A stretch of DNA of 13,564 bases from Hepatocystis sp. ex Piliocolobus tephrosceles (Eukaryota > Apicomplexa > Aconoidasida > Haemosporida > Plasmodiidae): NCBI GenBank assembly GCA_902459845.2, contig CABPSV020000553.1:1-13564 (forward strand), in the 5' to 3' direction. Positions 1 through 9,160 of the stretch are shown here, one piece after another. Under the pieces are notes generated by a model that did no database searches, was not told the origin of the DNA, and was given only the letters and a program-made list of their open reading frames with translations. A program made the translations under genes and the position numbers. Each line of letters opens with the position of its first letter. The stretch's first letter is position 1.

Positions 1-6
1 ACACGA

Positions 7-7
<1 letters not shown>

Positions 8-39
<32 letters not shown>
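8..39. repeat. Poly(dA) run of 32
   Basis: Uninterrupted A homopolymer in the 5' flank. Such tracts are common and nucleosome-disfavouring in Plasmodium intergenic DNA. Its exact length is unreliable because homopolymers of this size are prone to sequencing error. Confidence 0.9.
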
Positions 40-43
<4 letters not shown>

Positions 44-247
44 ATACATATATACGCGTATAAAAATGTGATATACGTATATATATGTTTAAATGTATAC
101 ATGCACTTTTTACATACATGTATATACATATATATATATATATATAAAGTATATATGTAAAATGTATACATTTATATAAAAGTATATTTATAAACTGTAC
201 CACTATAGCTTTACATTTTTTTTTATATTTTTTATAATTTTTTATAC

Positions 248-303
248 TATTTTTATACCATTTTTATACCATTTTTATACCATTTTTATGCCCTTTTTAT
301 GCC
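248..303. repeat. 11-bp tandem repeat (catttttatac)
   Basis: About five copies of an 11-bp unit close to catttttatac, the last ones drifting to catttttatgc and cctttttatgc. The array runs straight into a 24-base poly(dT) tract. It is non-coding. It could be a simple replication-slippage minisatellite or a cluster of T-rich regulatory motifs; the sequence does not distinguish these. Confidence 0.75.
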
Positions 304-327
304 TTTTTTTTTTTTTTTTTTTTTTTT
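304..327. repeat. Poly(dT) run of 24
   Basis: Homopolymer T tract directly after the 11-bp repeat. Other T-rich and A-rich runs follow between 328 and 360. It is probably a nucleosome-excluding intergenic tract. Confidence 0.85.
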
Positions 328-525
328 ATTTTTAGTTAAAAAAAAAAAATTTTTTTTTAATTTATTGCGTGTGTATATACATGTATAAATAAATATATAC
401 GTGCATATATAAAGATTTACATATATTCATAGTCTTTGTAAATCTATTTTCAATGCATTATGTTTTTTTCATTTTTTTTTTTTTATACAATGTTTATATA
501 AATATATATACACATACACATATAT

Positions 526-528
<3 letters not shown>

Positions 529-558
<30 letters not shown>
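529..558. repeat. (TA)15 dinucleotide run
   Basis: Perfect TA dinucleotide repeat in the 5' flank, followed by AT-rich sequence. It is a likely polymorphic microsatellite of the kind abundant in Plasmodium intergenic DNA. Confidence 0.85.
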
Positions 559-563
<5 letters not shown>

Positions 564-692
564 TATTGTATATTTTTGTGAGTAAGTAAAATTTGAAAAA
601 AAGGCACAAATTTAAGTATGTGAATAATTAGCTACACGATGGCCCATATGCGCGTATAGATATAACCACACAAGCAGTCATATGTATATATA

Positions 693-695
<3 letters not shown>

Positions 696-730
<35 letters not shown>

Positions 731-740
731 AAATATATAT

Positions 741-780
<40 letters not shown>
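696..780. repeat. Poly(dA)32 followed by two (AT)n runs
   Basis: A 32-base A run (696-727) is followed by GGG and then two AT dinucleotide arrays (about 733-752 and 754-780). This lies within 60-145 bases of the start codon, in the expected position of the 5' UTR or core promoter. No discrete factor site can be called. Confidence 0.8.
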
Positions 781-785
<5 letters not shown>

Positions 786-838
786 TGCTTATACTTCAAT
801 TTCCATTTTTTTAATTTATTTTTTTTTTTTTTGTTAAA

Positions 839-3800
839 ATGAAAATAAGAAAAACATGGTGCACTTTATGTCGTGAAAATTTTGATGATGGGGATGAATG
901 TATTTTATGTAAGGACTGTAAAAAAAAGTTCCATAGGGAATGTTTATTGGCTGAAGGTTTAGTTACTAGTGAACAATTAAAAGATTTAAAAAATTATATT
1001 TGTTATCAATGTATGAATGAAGAAGATGATGTTATGGAAAATGAAGATAGATGTAAGATATGTAGAGAAAAATCATCTAATAGTATGGTTTTATTATTAT
1101 GTGATGGATGTCCTAATAGTTATCATGTAAGTTGTTTAGGGTTACAAGCAGAACCAGAAAGTGAAAAATGGTATTGTCCAGTATGTAAACCTGAAGAACA
1201 TAAAAATTTGGATATAAGAAGAATGCGGAAAGGATTTGCTATTGAAAATGTAAATGGAGATCATGTAAATTCTTCTACATGTTATGTATGTCAACGACCA
1301 GGTAAGTTATTAGGATGTGATTTTTGTCCAAATTCATTTCATCCTACTTGTTTGCCTGATTTAGATTTTGATAATATATCAGATCAATGGGAATGTCCAT
1401 GTTGTCGTAATGAAGACCCTTTACAAAATCAAGGGCATAAACGTTGGACTAAAAATGAGATACAAGAGATTATGAAAAAACGACAAAAAGATTTAAATTT
1501 TTGGAGATCGAAAATTATAAAATATAGAAATAGATTTTTACTTGCTCATAGAAAAGATTTACAACCTTTTGTAAATCCAAGAATATTTTCTAATTTAACT
1601 AAAACATTTAAAAATGATTTTTATAACATAAAACATAAATTGAGTAGTAGTAGTGGTGGTAGTGTTAGTAATAGTACAAATATAAACGATGGTGGATATA
1701 TAACTAGAAAATCAAGTAGGTATGATACATCAGATCGTACTAACGAACGTAACAATAATAATAAAAAAGAGTTAGATTTGGAATCGAAAGAATTTGATGA
1801 ATATATTTCATCATTAGAAGATGAGGCAAATGAAAATGCAAATAAATTTATACAATCTGTTTTTTTAAGTGTTTATTATCCTAATGGTAAAAAAATTGAA
1901 AGACGCCCATTAGTAGATAGTGTTGAATTAAAACCACATCAAGAGGATGGAGTAGAATGGTTGTTAAAATCATTTTTAACAGGAGGTGCAATATTAGCAG
2001 ACGAAATGGGATTAGGTAAAACAATACAAACATTATGTTTTCTCTCATATTTAAAATGTAATAAAATTGATGGTCCACATTTAATTGTAGTACCACTATC
2101 AACAGTTGGTAATTGGCTTAGAGAAATACATCGATTTACACCACATTTAACTTGTATTAAAATTTGTGGATCAAAAAATGAAAGAAAACATGCTAAAGAA
2201 GATAGATTAGCAGAAAAAGGTTTATATGATTTATATGTTACTACATATGAAACAGTAAAAAATGAAGAAGAATTTTTTGTGGAAACTATACCCAAATGGC
2301 AATGTATTATATTGGATGAAGCACATCGAATAAAAAATCAAGGAGGTGCAGTAAGACATTCTATGGATCGAGTAGTTGGAAATATGCGATTATTATTAAC
2401 TGGTACACCATTACAAAATAATTCAGCAGAATTATTTACTTTAATAAATTTTATGTTTCCTGATATTTTTAAAAATTCAGAAATAATAGAACAAGCATTT
2501 ATGCAAGCTTCTTCTGTTGGACCTAATGCAGGATCATCCTCTAATGTTGTTGTTGGTAGTGGTAGGGGTAGTAAAGATGATAATACTCGTACAACTGGTA
2601 CAAATAGTATGATTAATGGTACAATAAATTCTAGTAATAATAGTGGTAATTCAAAACTTAATGTAAATATAGGGAATATTGATTTAAAATCGTCAATTAA
2701 GGAAGAAGATTTAAAAGCTATTCGTTGTTTATTAGATAAAGTTATGTTAAGAAGATTAAAAGAACAAGCTATTACTTTACCTAAAAAAATATTTCATGAT
2801 GTTTGGTTACCATTAGGTTCATTATCTGCTCATTGGTATAAACGATTATTAGATATAAGATCTATGGTAGAAGAAAAAGTTAGTGTAAAAAAATTGTTAG
2901 GTTTGGTTATAAAAATGAGAATTATTTGTGGACATCCTAAAGGTATTGTTAGTAGACCATCTCAAATGGAAAAATTGTTTGCATTTTTTGAAGAAGAAAG
3001 TGAAGAAATAAAAGAACAAGTTAAAAATGATGCTATGAAATTAAGAAATATATCAGGAAAAGAACATATAGAATCATCTTCTAAATTAATTTTTATTGAT
3101 AAATTATTATGTCAGTTACATTATGAGAATTGTAAATATGTAAAAAATTATGCAGCTTCTTACGATAAACATAAAAAAGAAGTAGCAGCTTATAACTATT
3201 ATAAAATACAAGAACAAAATAATGCTAATAAAAAAAAAAAAGAACATAGTAGTAAATTTAAAAAAATTGAAACATTAGAAACATTTCCATTATATATGGA
3301 AATATATAATAGAGGTAAATTAGATTTTAAACCTACTGCAAATGATGAAAATATATTAAAAAAATTTATGAGTCCTGTAGTAGTAGATACAGATTGTCCT
3401 TATAAAAAAAGAAGATGTATTTATGATAAAGTAAAAGAATACATAAAAAATAGAAGATATCTTAAAGAAAAAAAAAAAAAAAAAAAAAAGAATCAAGACA
3501 AATCATCAGATGAGGATGAAGAGGAAGAAGAAGAAGATGTAACATTTGGGTTTGATAAATATTTTGCAAATACTATGGGAAAAAATGAAAAGAAACAAAA
3601 TATTGATTATAAAAAAAAAGGTAACAAACGTGTTATGTTAGAATCGGATGAGGAAGATAGTGGTGCTGGGTATAGTGGTGCTGGGTATAGTGGTGCTGGG
3701 TATAGTGGTGTTGGGTATAGTGGTGCTGGGTATAGTGGTGTTGGGTATAGTGATGATGGAGATGCTGATACGGATGGTACAACTGGAAAAAGTAACAACG

Positions 3801-5073
3801 ATAAAACGAAACGAAAAGGAAAGGATAAAAATGTAATAACATTAAGTAATAATTGTAAAATGATGAATATAAAACATTTTTTTAAAACTGATAAAAAAGA
3901 GAATGCTACTTCTGGTAGTAGTGTTAGTACAGAGAAAATTGAAAAAGTTGGAACGGATATGGAAAAAGAAGAAAAGGGAGGAAATAATACGAATTGTACA
4001 GTTGTTAGTGATATTGTAAATAAAAATGATAATACTACTACTGATAGTGATAATAACAAAAACAAACTGAATGGTGATGGTGGTATTTCTACGAATGAAA
4101 CAATAAATAGTGATCAACAATTTACTAGTAGTAAGAATATATCTAATGACAAGGTGGAAAAGGTGGAAAAATTGGAAAATATGGAAAAATTGGAAAATAT
4201 GGAAAAAGTGGAAAAAGTGGAAAAATTGGAAAATGTGGAAAAGGTGGAAAATGTGGAAAATGTGGAAAAGGTGGAAAAGGTGGAAAATATGGAAAAAGTG
4301 GAAAAAGTGGAAAAAGTGGAAAAAGTGGAAAAAGTGGAAAAATTGGAAAATGTGGAAAAGGTGGAAAATATGGAAAAAGTGGAAGTGAAAATGCATAAAG
4401 TTTTAATATTCACACAATTTCAGTTGGTACTGGATGAGTTAGAAGAATATTGTAAATACAGATGTTGGAAATATATGCGTTTGGATGGATCTACAAATAA
4501 ATTAATTAGAGAATTGGACATACGAGAATTTAATTTGAGTGATAGTATTTATTTCATTTATTTAATTAGTACAAGAGCTGGTGGATTAGGAATTAATTTA
4601 ACAGCAGCTAATCATGTAATAATGTATGATGAGGATTGGAATCCTTTTATTGATTTACAAGCTATTGATAGAGCTCATAGAATAGGTCAAAAACGAGATG
4701 TAAATGTATGGAAATTAATGACAGAGTGGACAGTAGAAGAAAGAATGGCATTTCGACGAGAACAAAAATTAAAATTGGATAAATTAGTTGTTCAAACACA
4801 GGATGATAGTGAAGAAATGTTAGATACTTTTGAAGAAAAATTATCATCTGATGAGATAAGAAAATTAATGTTACATGGTAAAGCAGCTATACAAAATATG
4901 AAAATACCAGATACAACCGATTTTTTTTTAGAATTTTTTATAGAACGTGGTCGTAAACAATTACCTGTTATAAATGGAGTAGATTTAGAAAAGGAAGAAA
5001 AAAAAACAATAGAAAAAGAGATTAGAAATGAATTACATGATGGCGATGTATGTGTTCAAATGGGTAGAAGAAG

Positions 5074-5123
<50 letters not shown>

Positions 5124-5158
5124 AAAAAAAAAACTGGAACAGCAGCAGTAGCCAGTAG
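839..5158 (+). CDS. PHD-finger / ISWI-like SNF2 chromatin-remodelling ATPase (N-terminal part of a larger gene)
   Basis: Nuclear ATP-dependent nucleosome remodeller by domain content. Three PHD fingers lie at residues 8-58, 72-116 and 148-189. A Snf2-family ATPase starts near residue 363, with DEMGLGKT (388-395), DEAH (493-496) and LLLTGTPLQNN (518-528). After a long insert, lobe 2 carries FTQF (1191-1194), STRAGGLGINL (1244-1254), DEDWNP (1264-1269) and a motif VI with R1278 and R1281. The stretch after motif VI (about 1285-1355) resembles the ISWI post-helicase regulatory segment. No chromodomain, bromodomain or SANT/SLIDE module is evident. The ATG at 839 is chosen because an in-frame TAA precedes it at 812 and the first PHD cysteine follows at residue 8. 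The frame runs into a 48-base A tract at 5074 and then stops after about 12 unrelated residues, so the native protein probably continues in the next frame. I recall a P. falciparum ISWI-type SNF2 gene with PHD fingers; orthology is plausible but not checked. Confidence 0.93.
860..1405 (+). other. Triple PHD-finger cassette
   Basis: Three C4HC3 zinc-binding fingers in a row. Finger 1 uses C8, C11, C24, C27, H32, C35, C55 and C58. Finger 2 uses C72, C75, C88, C91, H96, C99, C113 and C116. Finger 3 uses C148, C151, C160, C163, H168, C171, C186 and C189. Each shows the C-x2-C-x4-H-x2-C core, and fingers 2 and 3 keep a Trp two residues before the last Cys pair. PHD fingers commonly read the histone H3 tail, methylated or unmodified at K4. 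Finger 1 is spaced unusually between its last two pairs and carries an extra cysteine (C21). Which mark each binds cannot be told from sequence. Confidence 0.92.
1925..2950 (+). other. SNF2 ATPase lobe 1 (motifs Q to III) with low-complexity insertion
   Basis: First RecA-like lobe of the remodeller ATPase. The ELKPHQEDGVEWL segment (363-375) matches the ISWI/CHD-type Q-motif region. DEMGLGKT supplies the Walker A lysine (K394), LIVVPLST is motif Ia, DEAH is Walker B and TGTPLQNN is motif III. Residues about 555-615 form a Ser/Gly/Asn insertion. Conserved sequence resumes with a VMLRRLK segment and a KMRIICGHP segment that corresponds to the Snf2-specific region with the usual HP dipeptide. 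All ATP-binding residues I can see are intact. Confidence 0.93.
3468..3489 (+). repeat. Coding poly(A) run of 22 (Lys run)
   Basis: A 22-base A tract inside the coding frame encodes a lysine run and is followed by an Asp/Glu-rich stretch. The frame is continuous across it as given. It is a second place where an indel or slippage would shift the frame. Confidence 0.85.
3661..3750 (+). repeat. 15-bp tandem repeat, 6 copies (SGAGY/SGVGY)
   Basis: Six perfect-length 15-bp units (tggtgctgggtatag; copies 4 and 6 carry gtt for gct) encode a Gly-Tyr-Ser-Gly-Ala/Val pentapeptide. The low divergence points to recent expansion. The array sits in the loop between the ATPase lobes. Confidence 0.92.
4154..4390 (+). 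repeat. 9-bp tandem repeat, about 26 copies (VEK/LEN/MEK)
   Basis: Units of the form gtggaaaag, attggaaaa or atggaaaat encode hydrophobic-Glu-Lys/Asn tripeptides at residues 1106-1184. Conserved lobe 2 sequence resumes only about six residues after the array. A period of three does not fit a classical heptad coiled coil; it may form a charged single helix or stay disordered. Copy number probably varies among isolates. Confidence 0.92.
4391..4903 (+). other. SNF2 ATPase lobe 2 and ISWI-like post-helicase segment
   Basis: The second RecA-like lobe holds motif IV (VLIFTQF), LDGSTN, motif V (STRAGGLGINL), DEDWNP and motif VI (AIDRAHRIGQ), with both motif VI arginines present. The following segment has TVEERM, KLKLDKLVVQ and DEIRKLMLHG. 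This follows the order seen after the helicase core in ISWI-family proteins (the NegC regulatory region) and is the main reason to place the ATPase near ISWI rather than CHD or SWI2. Regulatory behaviour is inferred from the family. Confidence 0.9.
5074..5133 (+). repeat. Coding poly(A) run of 48 at the frame break
   Basis: Forty-eight A (5074-5121), one T, then eleven A. Upstream coding uses the frame of 839, while the long downstream coding sequence uses the next frame. Losing one A, or gaining two, would join the two into a single uninterrupted frame. The tract encodes lysines in either frame. The explanation could be a sequencing or assembly length error, polymerase or ribosome slippage on poly(A), or a true frameshift. 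A sequencing error is the default view for a homopolymer this long. Confidence 0.95.
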
Positions 5159-8100
5159 TGGTAATAGAAGTGTTGCTACACCAAGTGAAGATATTGACGA
5201 TACTACTGAAACAGAAGGTTACAAAGGAAAAAAGAATAAAAATAAAACAGGTGATGGTGGTGATGGTAGTGTTGTTGATGATGGTAGTGGTGTTGATGAT
5301 GGTAGTGGTGTTGATGATGGTAGTGGTGTTGATGATGAGGATGATGAAGAAGATGAAGATGATGAAGATGATGAAGAAGAAGATGAAGAAGAAGATGATG
5401 GTATATGTATTGATGAAATTATGATGGATGAAGCAGAAGAGGTAGGTATACAACATAGTTCAACTACAAATTTAAATGAAAGTAGTCCTACATTTGGTGA
5501 TTCTAATGAACAATTGTTTTCAAATAATAATAGTAGTAGTGCTGGTTTAGGAAGTAGTAGTAGTAGTAATACTATGAAACATAAAAGTATGATAAATATA
5601 AAAGATCGTGATAAAAATAATAAAATAGGAACAAGTAATATAAACGAAAATGACAATAATAATGCTAGTAGTAGTAGTAGTACGACTCGATACCAGTCAT
5701 CACAGTTAGTACATAGTGACACAACTTTATGGAGATCTGTAAGAGAACGAAAGAAGCCACAGAATATGTATACACCAGAATATTGGGGTCGAAAACAGGA
5801 AGTAAAACAAATAAAACATGAATATAGATGTTTTATTTGTAACAATACTAAAAATTTTAAAACAATAGTAAAAGATAGATATAATAATGATATAGAAATT
5901 GATTATGGTGATATGATTAATTGTTTCCGTTGTCCTAAAACATATCATAAATTATGTGAAGGAATAAAAGATGAGAATGTAAAAAAAACATGGACATGTA
6001 GTTGGCATGAGTGTTGTTTATGTTTTAGAAAATCTTCACAATGTGGAAATTTATTAATACATTGTGCTACATGTCCAACAAGTTTTTGTTATAATTGTTT
6101 TCCTCCAGATTATGTAAGATATTATGTTGGTGAAGAATATTACCATAACTTACGACAAAAAGGAGTAAATTTTACACCACAAAATTGGGTTTGTTTTTTA
6201 TGTTCGAAATGTAAAGCAGTAGAAGAACAAAAGAGGAGACGAAAAATGACAAAAGAAGAAAAAGAAAATGAAAAACAATTACAAAAAGAATTAAGAAGTC
6301 AATTACATGATAGTAAACAAGAAGAATTAGAAGCAAAAAAAAGAAAAAGAGCACAACAAATGGAAAGAGATAAATATATAATAGAAAATAGAAAAAAAAT
6401 TGATGCATTAGATCAAAAATATGAAATACAATTACGTAATGCTTATCAGAACTTATTTCCTCCCTTATTTTTAAAAGAATTAATAAGTAGAATAGAATAT
6501 GCTAAATTATTAAAACAAAAAGGAATTGAAGATGATACGCCTGTAAGTCCTGCACAAGGAACAACAACACCAGCAGGAAGTTCTATAAATTCGCATACAG
6601 CTACTGCTACAGCACAATCAGGTATAGCACAAGAAGGTACGACAACTAATACAGCTACTACAACTGCCGGAGCTACTGGAGTTACTGCAACAACAGTAGC
6701 AGATGGTACAAATACAACATTAACTAATACTACACCTAGTAATAAAAAAAAGTCTACTACATTTTTACATACAAAATTACCTAGTAAATTATTAGTATTA
6801 TGTGAAAATTGCAAACTTCCATGTCATGCTAATTATAAATACCCAGGAGAATGTTGTTACCCATTAGAACTGGACAAATCATATTTTTATGCAAATTCTT
6901 CATTTAATCCTGCAAATATGTCACCTTCTTCAAACAGTAATAATAATAATAATACAGTTAGTAACACTTGTGATAATAGTAATGCTATTAAAGATTTTAT
7001 AAGAATGGATACAAATATTATTTCGTCACAAAAAAGTACTAATTCGGAAAAAACAAGCGAAGTTAATAAAAATGGTACAGTAGATGTAACAGCAACAATA
7101 AGTACTGATGGTACCGGTTTTGTAAAAGGTTATGATCATCAAATTGGGTTTTGTAAATTAAGGGATAATTTAACTATAACAGGTTCTTCTTCTGCTGGTG
7201 GTGTTTATGATGATGGTGGTGTTGGTGTTGGTGTTGGTGTTGGTGTTGGTGTTGGTGTTGGTGTTAGTGGTGGTGTTGGTGTTAGTGGTGGTGGTGGTGT
7301 TAGTGGTGGTGTTGGTGTTGGTGGTGGAAAAAGTGATGATAGTTATTCTCCTCCTAATAAAAAAATAAAACTAGAGAATGTAGAACAGAAAAAAAATGAA
7401 GATTCATTTAACAGTTTAGAGACAAATGGATTGAAAAAAAATGAAGATACAAAAGAAGAAGATATTAACAATAATATAAATACTAGTGGTGAAAATCAAA
7501 ATGAAATAAAAATTGAAGGACTTGAAACAAATCAAACAATGACAAATGAAAGTGCATTAAAAGGAAAAACGAGACGATTTTTAAGAGCTGTATGTTCTAA
7601 ATGTGGAACTGTACAATTAGGTAAATTAGCTCATTTTAGAAAACATTGTGATAAATTAACAGAAGAAGAAAAAAAAGAATATGAAGATAAAAGAGAAAAA
7701 TTGAAAGAATTAATTGATCGTTTAAATAATAAACAAAATAAAGATGAATATACTGAAGAAGAATATAGAAATATGTCTGTTTTCAAATTTAAAGGTTTAT
7801 ATACACATTTACAAGATAAAGCTGATAATATATTAGAAGATTGTATTAGAGAAATGAATTGGCATATGTTAATATCTACAAAAAAAAAAACTTCGAAAAA
7901 AGAAAAGGATTCGAAAAAAGGAAACAACAATGGTGGTAACAGTGGTGGTGGTAATGGTGATAACAGTGGTGGTGGTAATAGTGGTGGTGGTAATAGTGGT
8001 AGTGGTGGTGGTGGTGGTGGTGGTAATGGTGGTAGTCGTAGTGGTGGTGGTAGTACAAAAAAAAATAAAAAAGATAGTAGTAATAGTGAAAACAATAATG

Positions 8101-9080
8101 ATAATACAGGAAGTAGTAATAAAAACAAAGAAGAGCAAGGTACAGATAAAGGAGAAGGAAAAGGTAAGGGAAAAGGAAAAGGAATGGGGAGTAAAAAAGG
8201 ATCATATGGGAAAAATAACTCTTCTACTACCACAGCAAAATTATCAAACTTTATTTTTAGTAAAGAATTAAACAGTATAAAAATGAAACATTTTAATAGT
8301 ACAGATGTTATAGAAATAAAATGTGAAAGTAGTGATGGTGGTAATAGTGGTAGTGGTGGTAGTGGTGGTAGTGGTGGTGGTAGTGGTGGTGGTAGTGGTG
8401 GTGGTAGTCGTAGTGGTGGTAGTGGTGGTACAGGAAATATGTCGGACGAAATGGAACATTTAATGAACAACCATGAATTACAAAATGAATCACAAAATGA
8501 ATCACAAAATGAATCACAAAATGAATCACAAAATGAAATAAAAAATGAAATAAAAAATGAAACAAAAAAAAGAAAAAAGAATGCAATAAATGTGTTACAA
8601 AAAAAAAACAAAAATAAATATAAAAATAAAAATGATAGTATGAATATAATGAAATGTATGAAAGAAGATGAAGAAAGTGAAGGCACTGGAGGAGATTATT
8701 ATAACAATGGTGTTTACATAGCAGGTTTGAATGAAGCTGTTTTTGGAAATGTAAATGGTGTTTGTTCTAAACATTCATATGATAATACCATATACACAAA
8801 TCATACATGTGTTAATGGTGCTGATATTAAATACAAACACAAACAAGTTAAATCGAAACAAAATAAAAAAGAAAATTCTATAAATTGTAGTAATAATTAT
8901 TGTACTAAAAAATATAAATCGGAAATTACTTTTAATCCATTTCATGAACAGTTAATGAAAGATGCACATAATACGAATTTTATAAAAGATTCATTTAATG
9001 ATGAATTTTTATTTAAAGCAAAAGAATTTTTAAGAGTAACAAAAAAAAAATTATTAAATAGTTACTTAAATGAAAATAAC

Positions 9081-9160
<80 letters not shown>

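Larger units (their letters stand above)
1..838. other. AT-rich 5' flank with probable promoter and 5' UTR
   Basis: No coding region or RNA gene is visible here. The stretch consists of poly(dA), poly(dT), (TA)n and a short direct repeat. This is the composition typical of Plasmodium intergenic DNA and contrasts sharply with the coding sequence after 839. It lies directly upstream of the chromatin-factor start codon, so it probably holds the promoter and 5' UTR. TATA-like strings are everywhere, so none can be singled out. A TAA at 812-814 is in frame with the ATG at 839, so the reading frame cannot extend further upstream without splicing. Confidence 0.75.
2951..4390 (+). other. Long Lys/acidic/repeat insert between the two ATPase lobes
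   Basis: About 480 residues (705-1184) separate the HP-containing Snf2 segment from lobe 2. The insert begins with mixed charged sequence that may be partly helical. It then has a Lys run, an acidic run, six SG(A/V)GY repeats, Ser/Asn/Lys-rich sequence and finally 26 VEK/LEN/MEK-type triplets. Remodellers of the INO80/SWR1 type have large insertions in the equivalent region, but this one shows no similarity I can recognise. It is probably a surface-exposed disordered loop. Confidence 0.8.

Noticed and set aside
529..780. (TA)n runs considered as a centromere or replication origin
   Set aside because: They are short and typical of Plasmodium intergenic DNA; a Plasmodium centromere needs kilobases of extreme AT content.
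839..4903. CHD1-type assignment
   Set aside because: No chromodomain precedes the ATPase, and the post-helicase segment looks ISWI-like.
5028..5073. ATG at 5028 as the start of an independent downstream gene
   Set aside because: This stretch lies within the helicase coding sequence in another frame and encodes no recognisable protein. The downstream frame is better explained as continuation across the poly(A) tract.
5219..5845. Minus-strand frame with long Ser runs, and similar antisense frames at 3607-4065 and 12032-12409
   Set aside because: All are shadows of GAT/GAA, GGT or tandem-repeat codons on the + strand.
7631..8686. 351-codon open frame on the minus strand rich in Pro, Leu, Ser and Phe
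   Set aside because: It is the complement of Gly/Ser/Asn and Lys-rich repeats, which lack stop triplets on the other strand. It has no domain or plausible composition.
4904..9074. HAND-SANT-SLIDE module expected C-terminal to an ISWI ATPase
   Set aside because: I could not find the characteristic Trp-rich Myb-like pattern. The region has zinc modules and low complexity instead.
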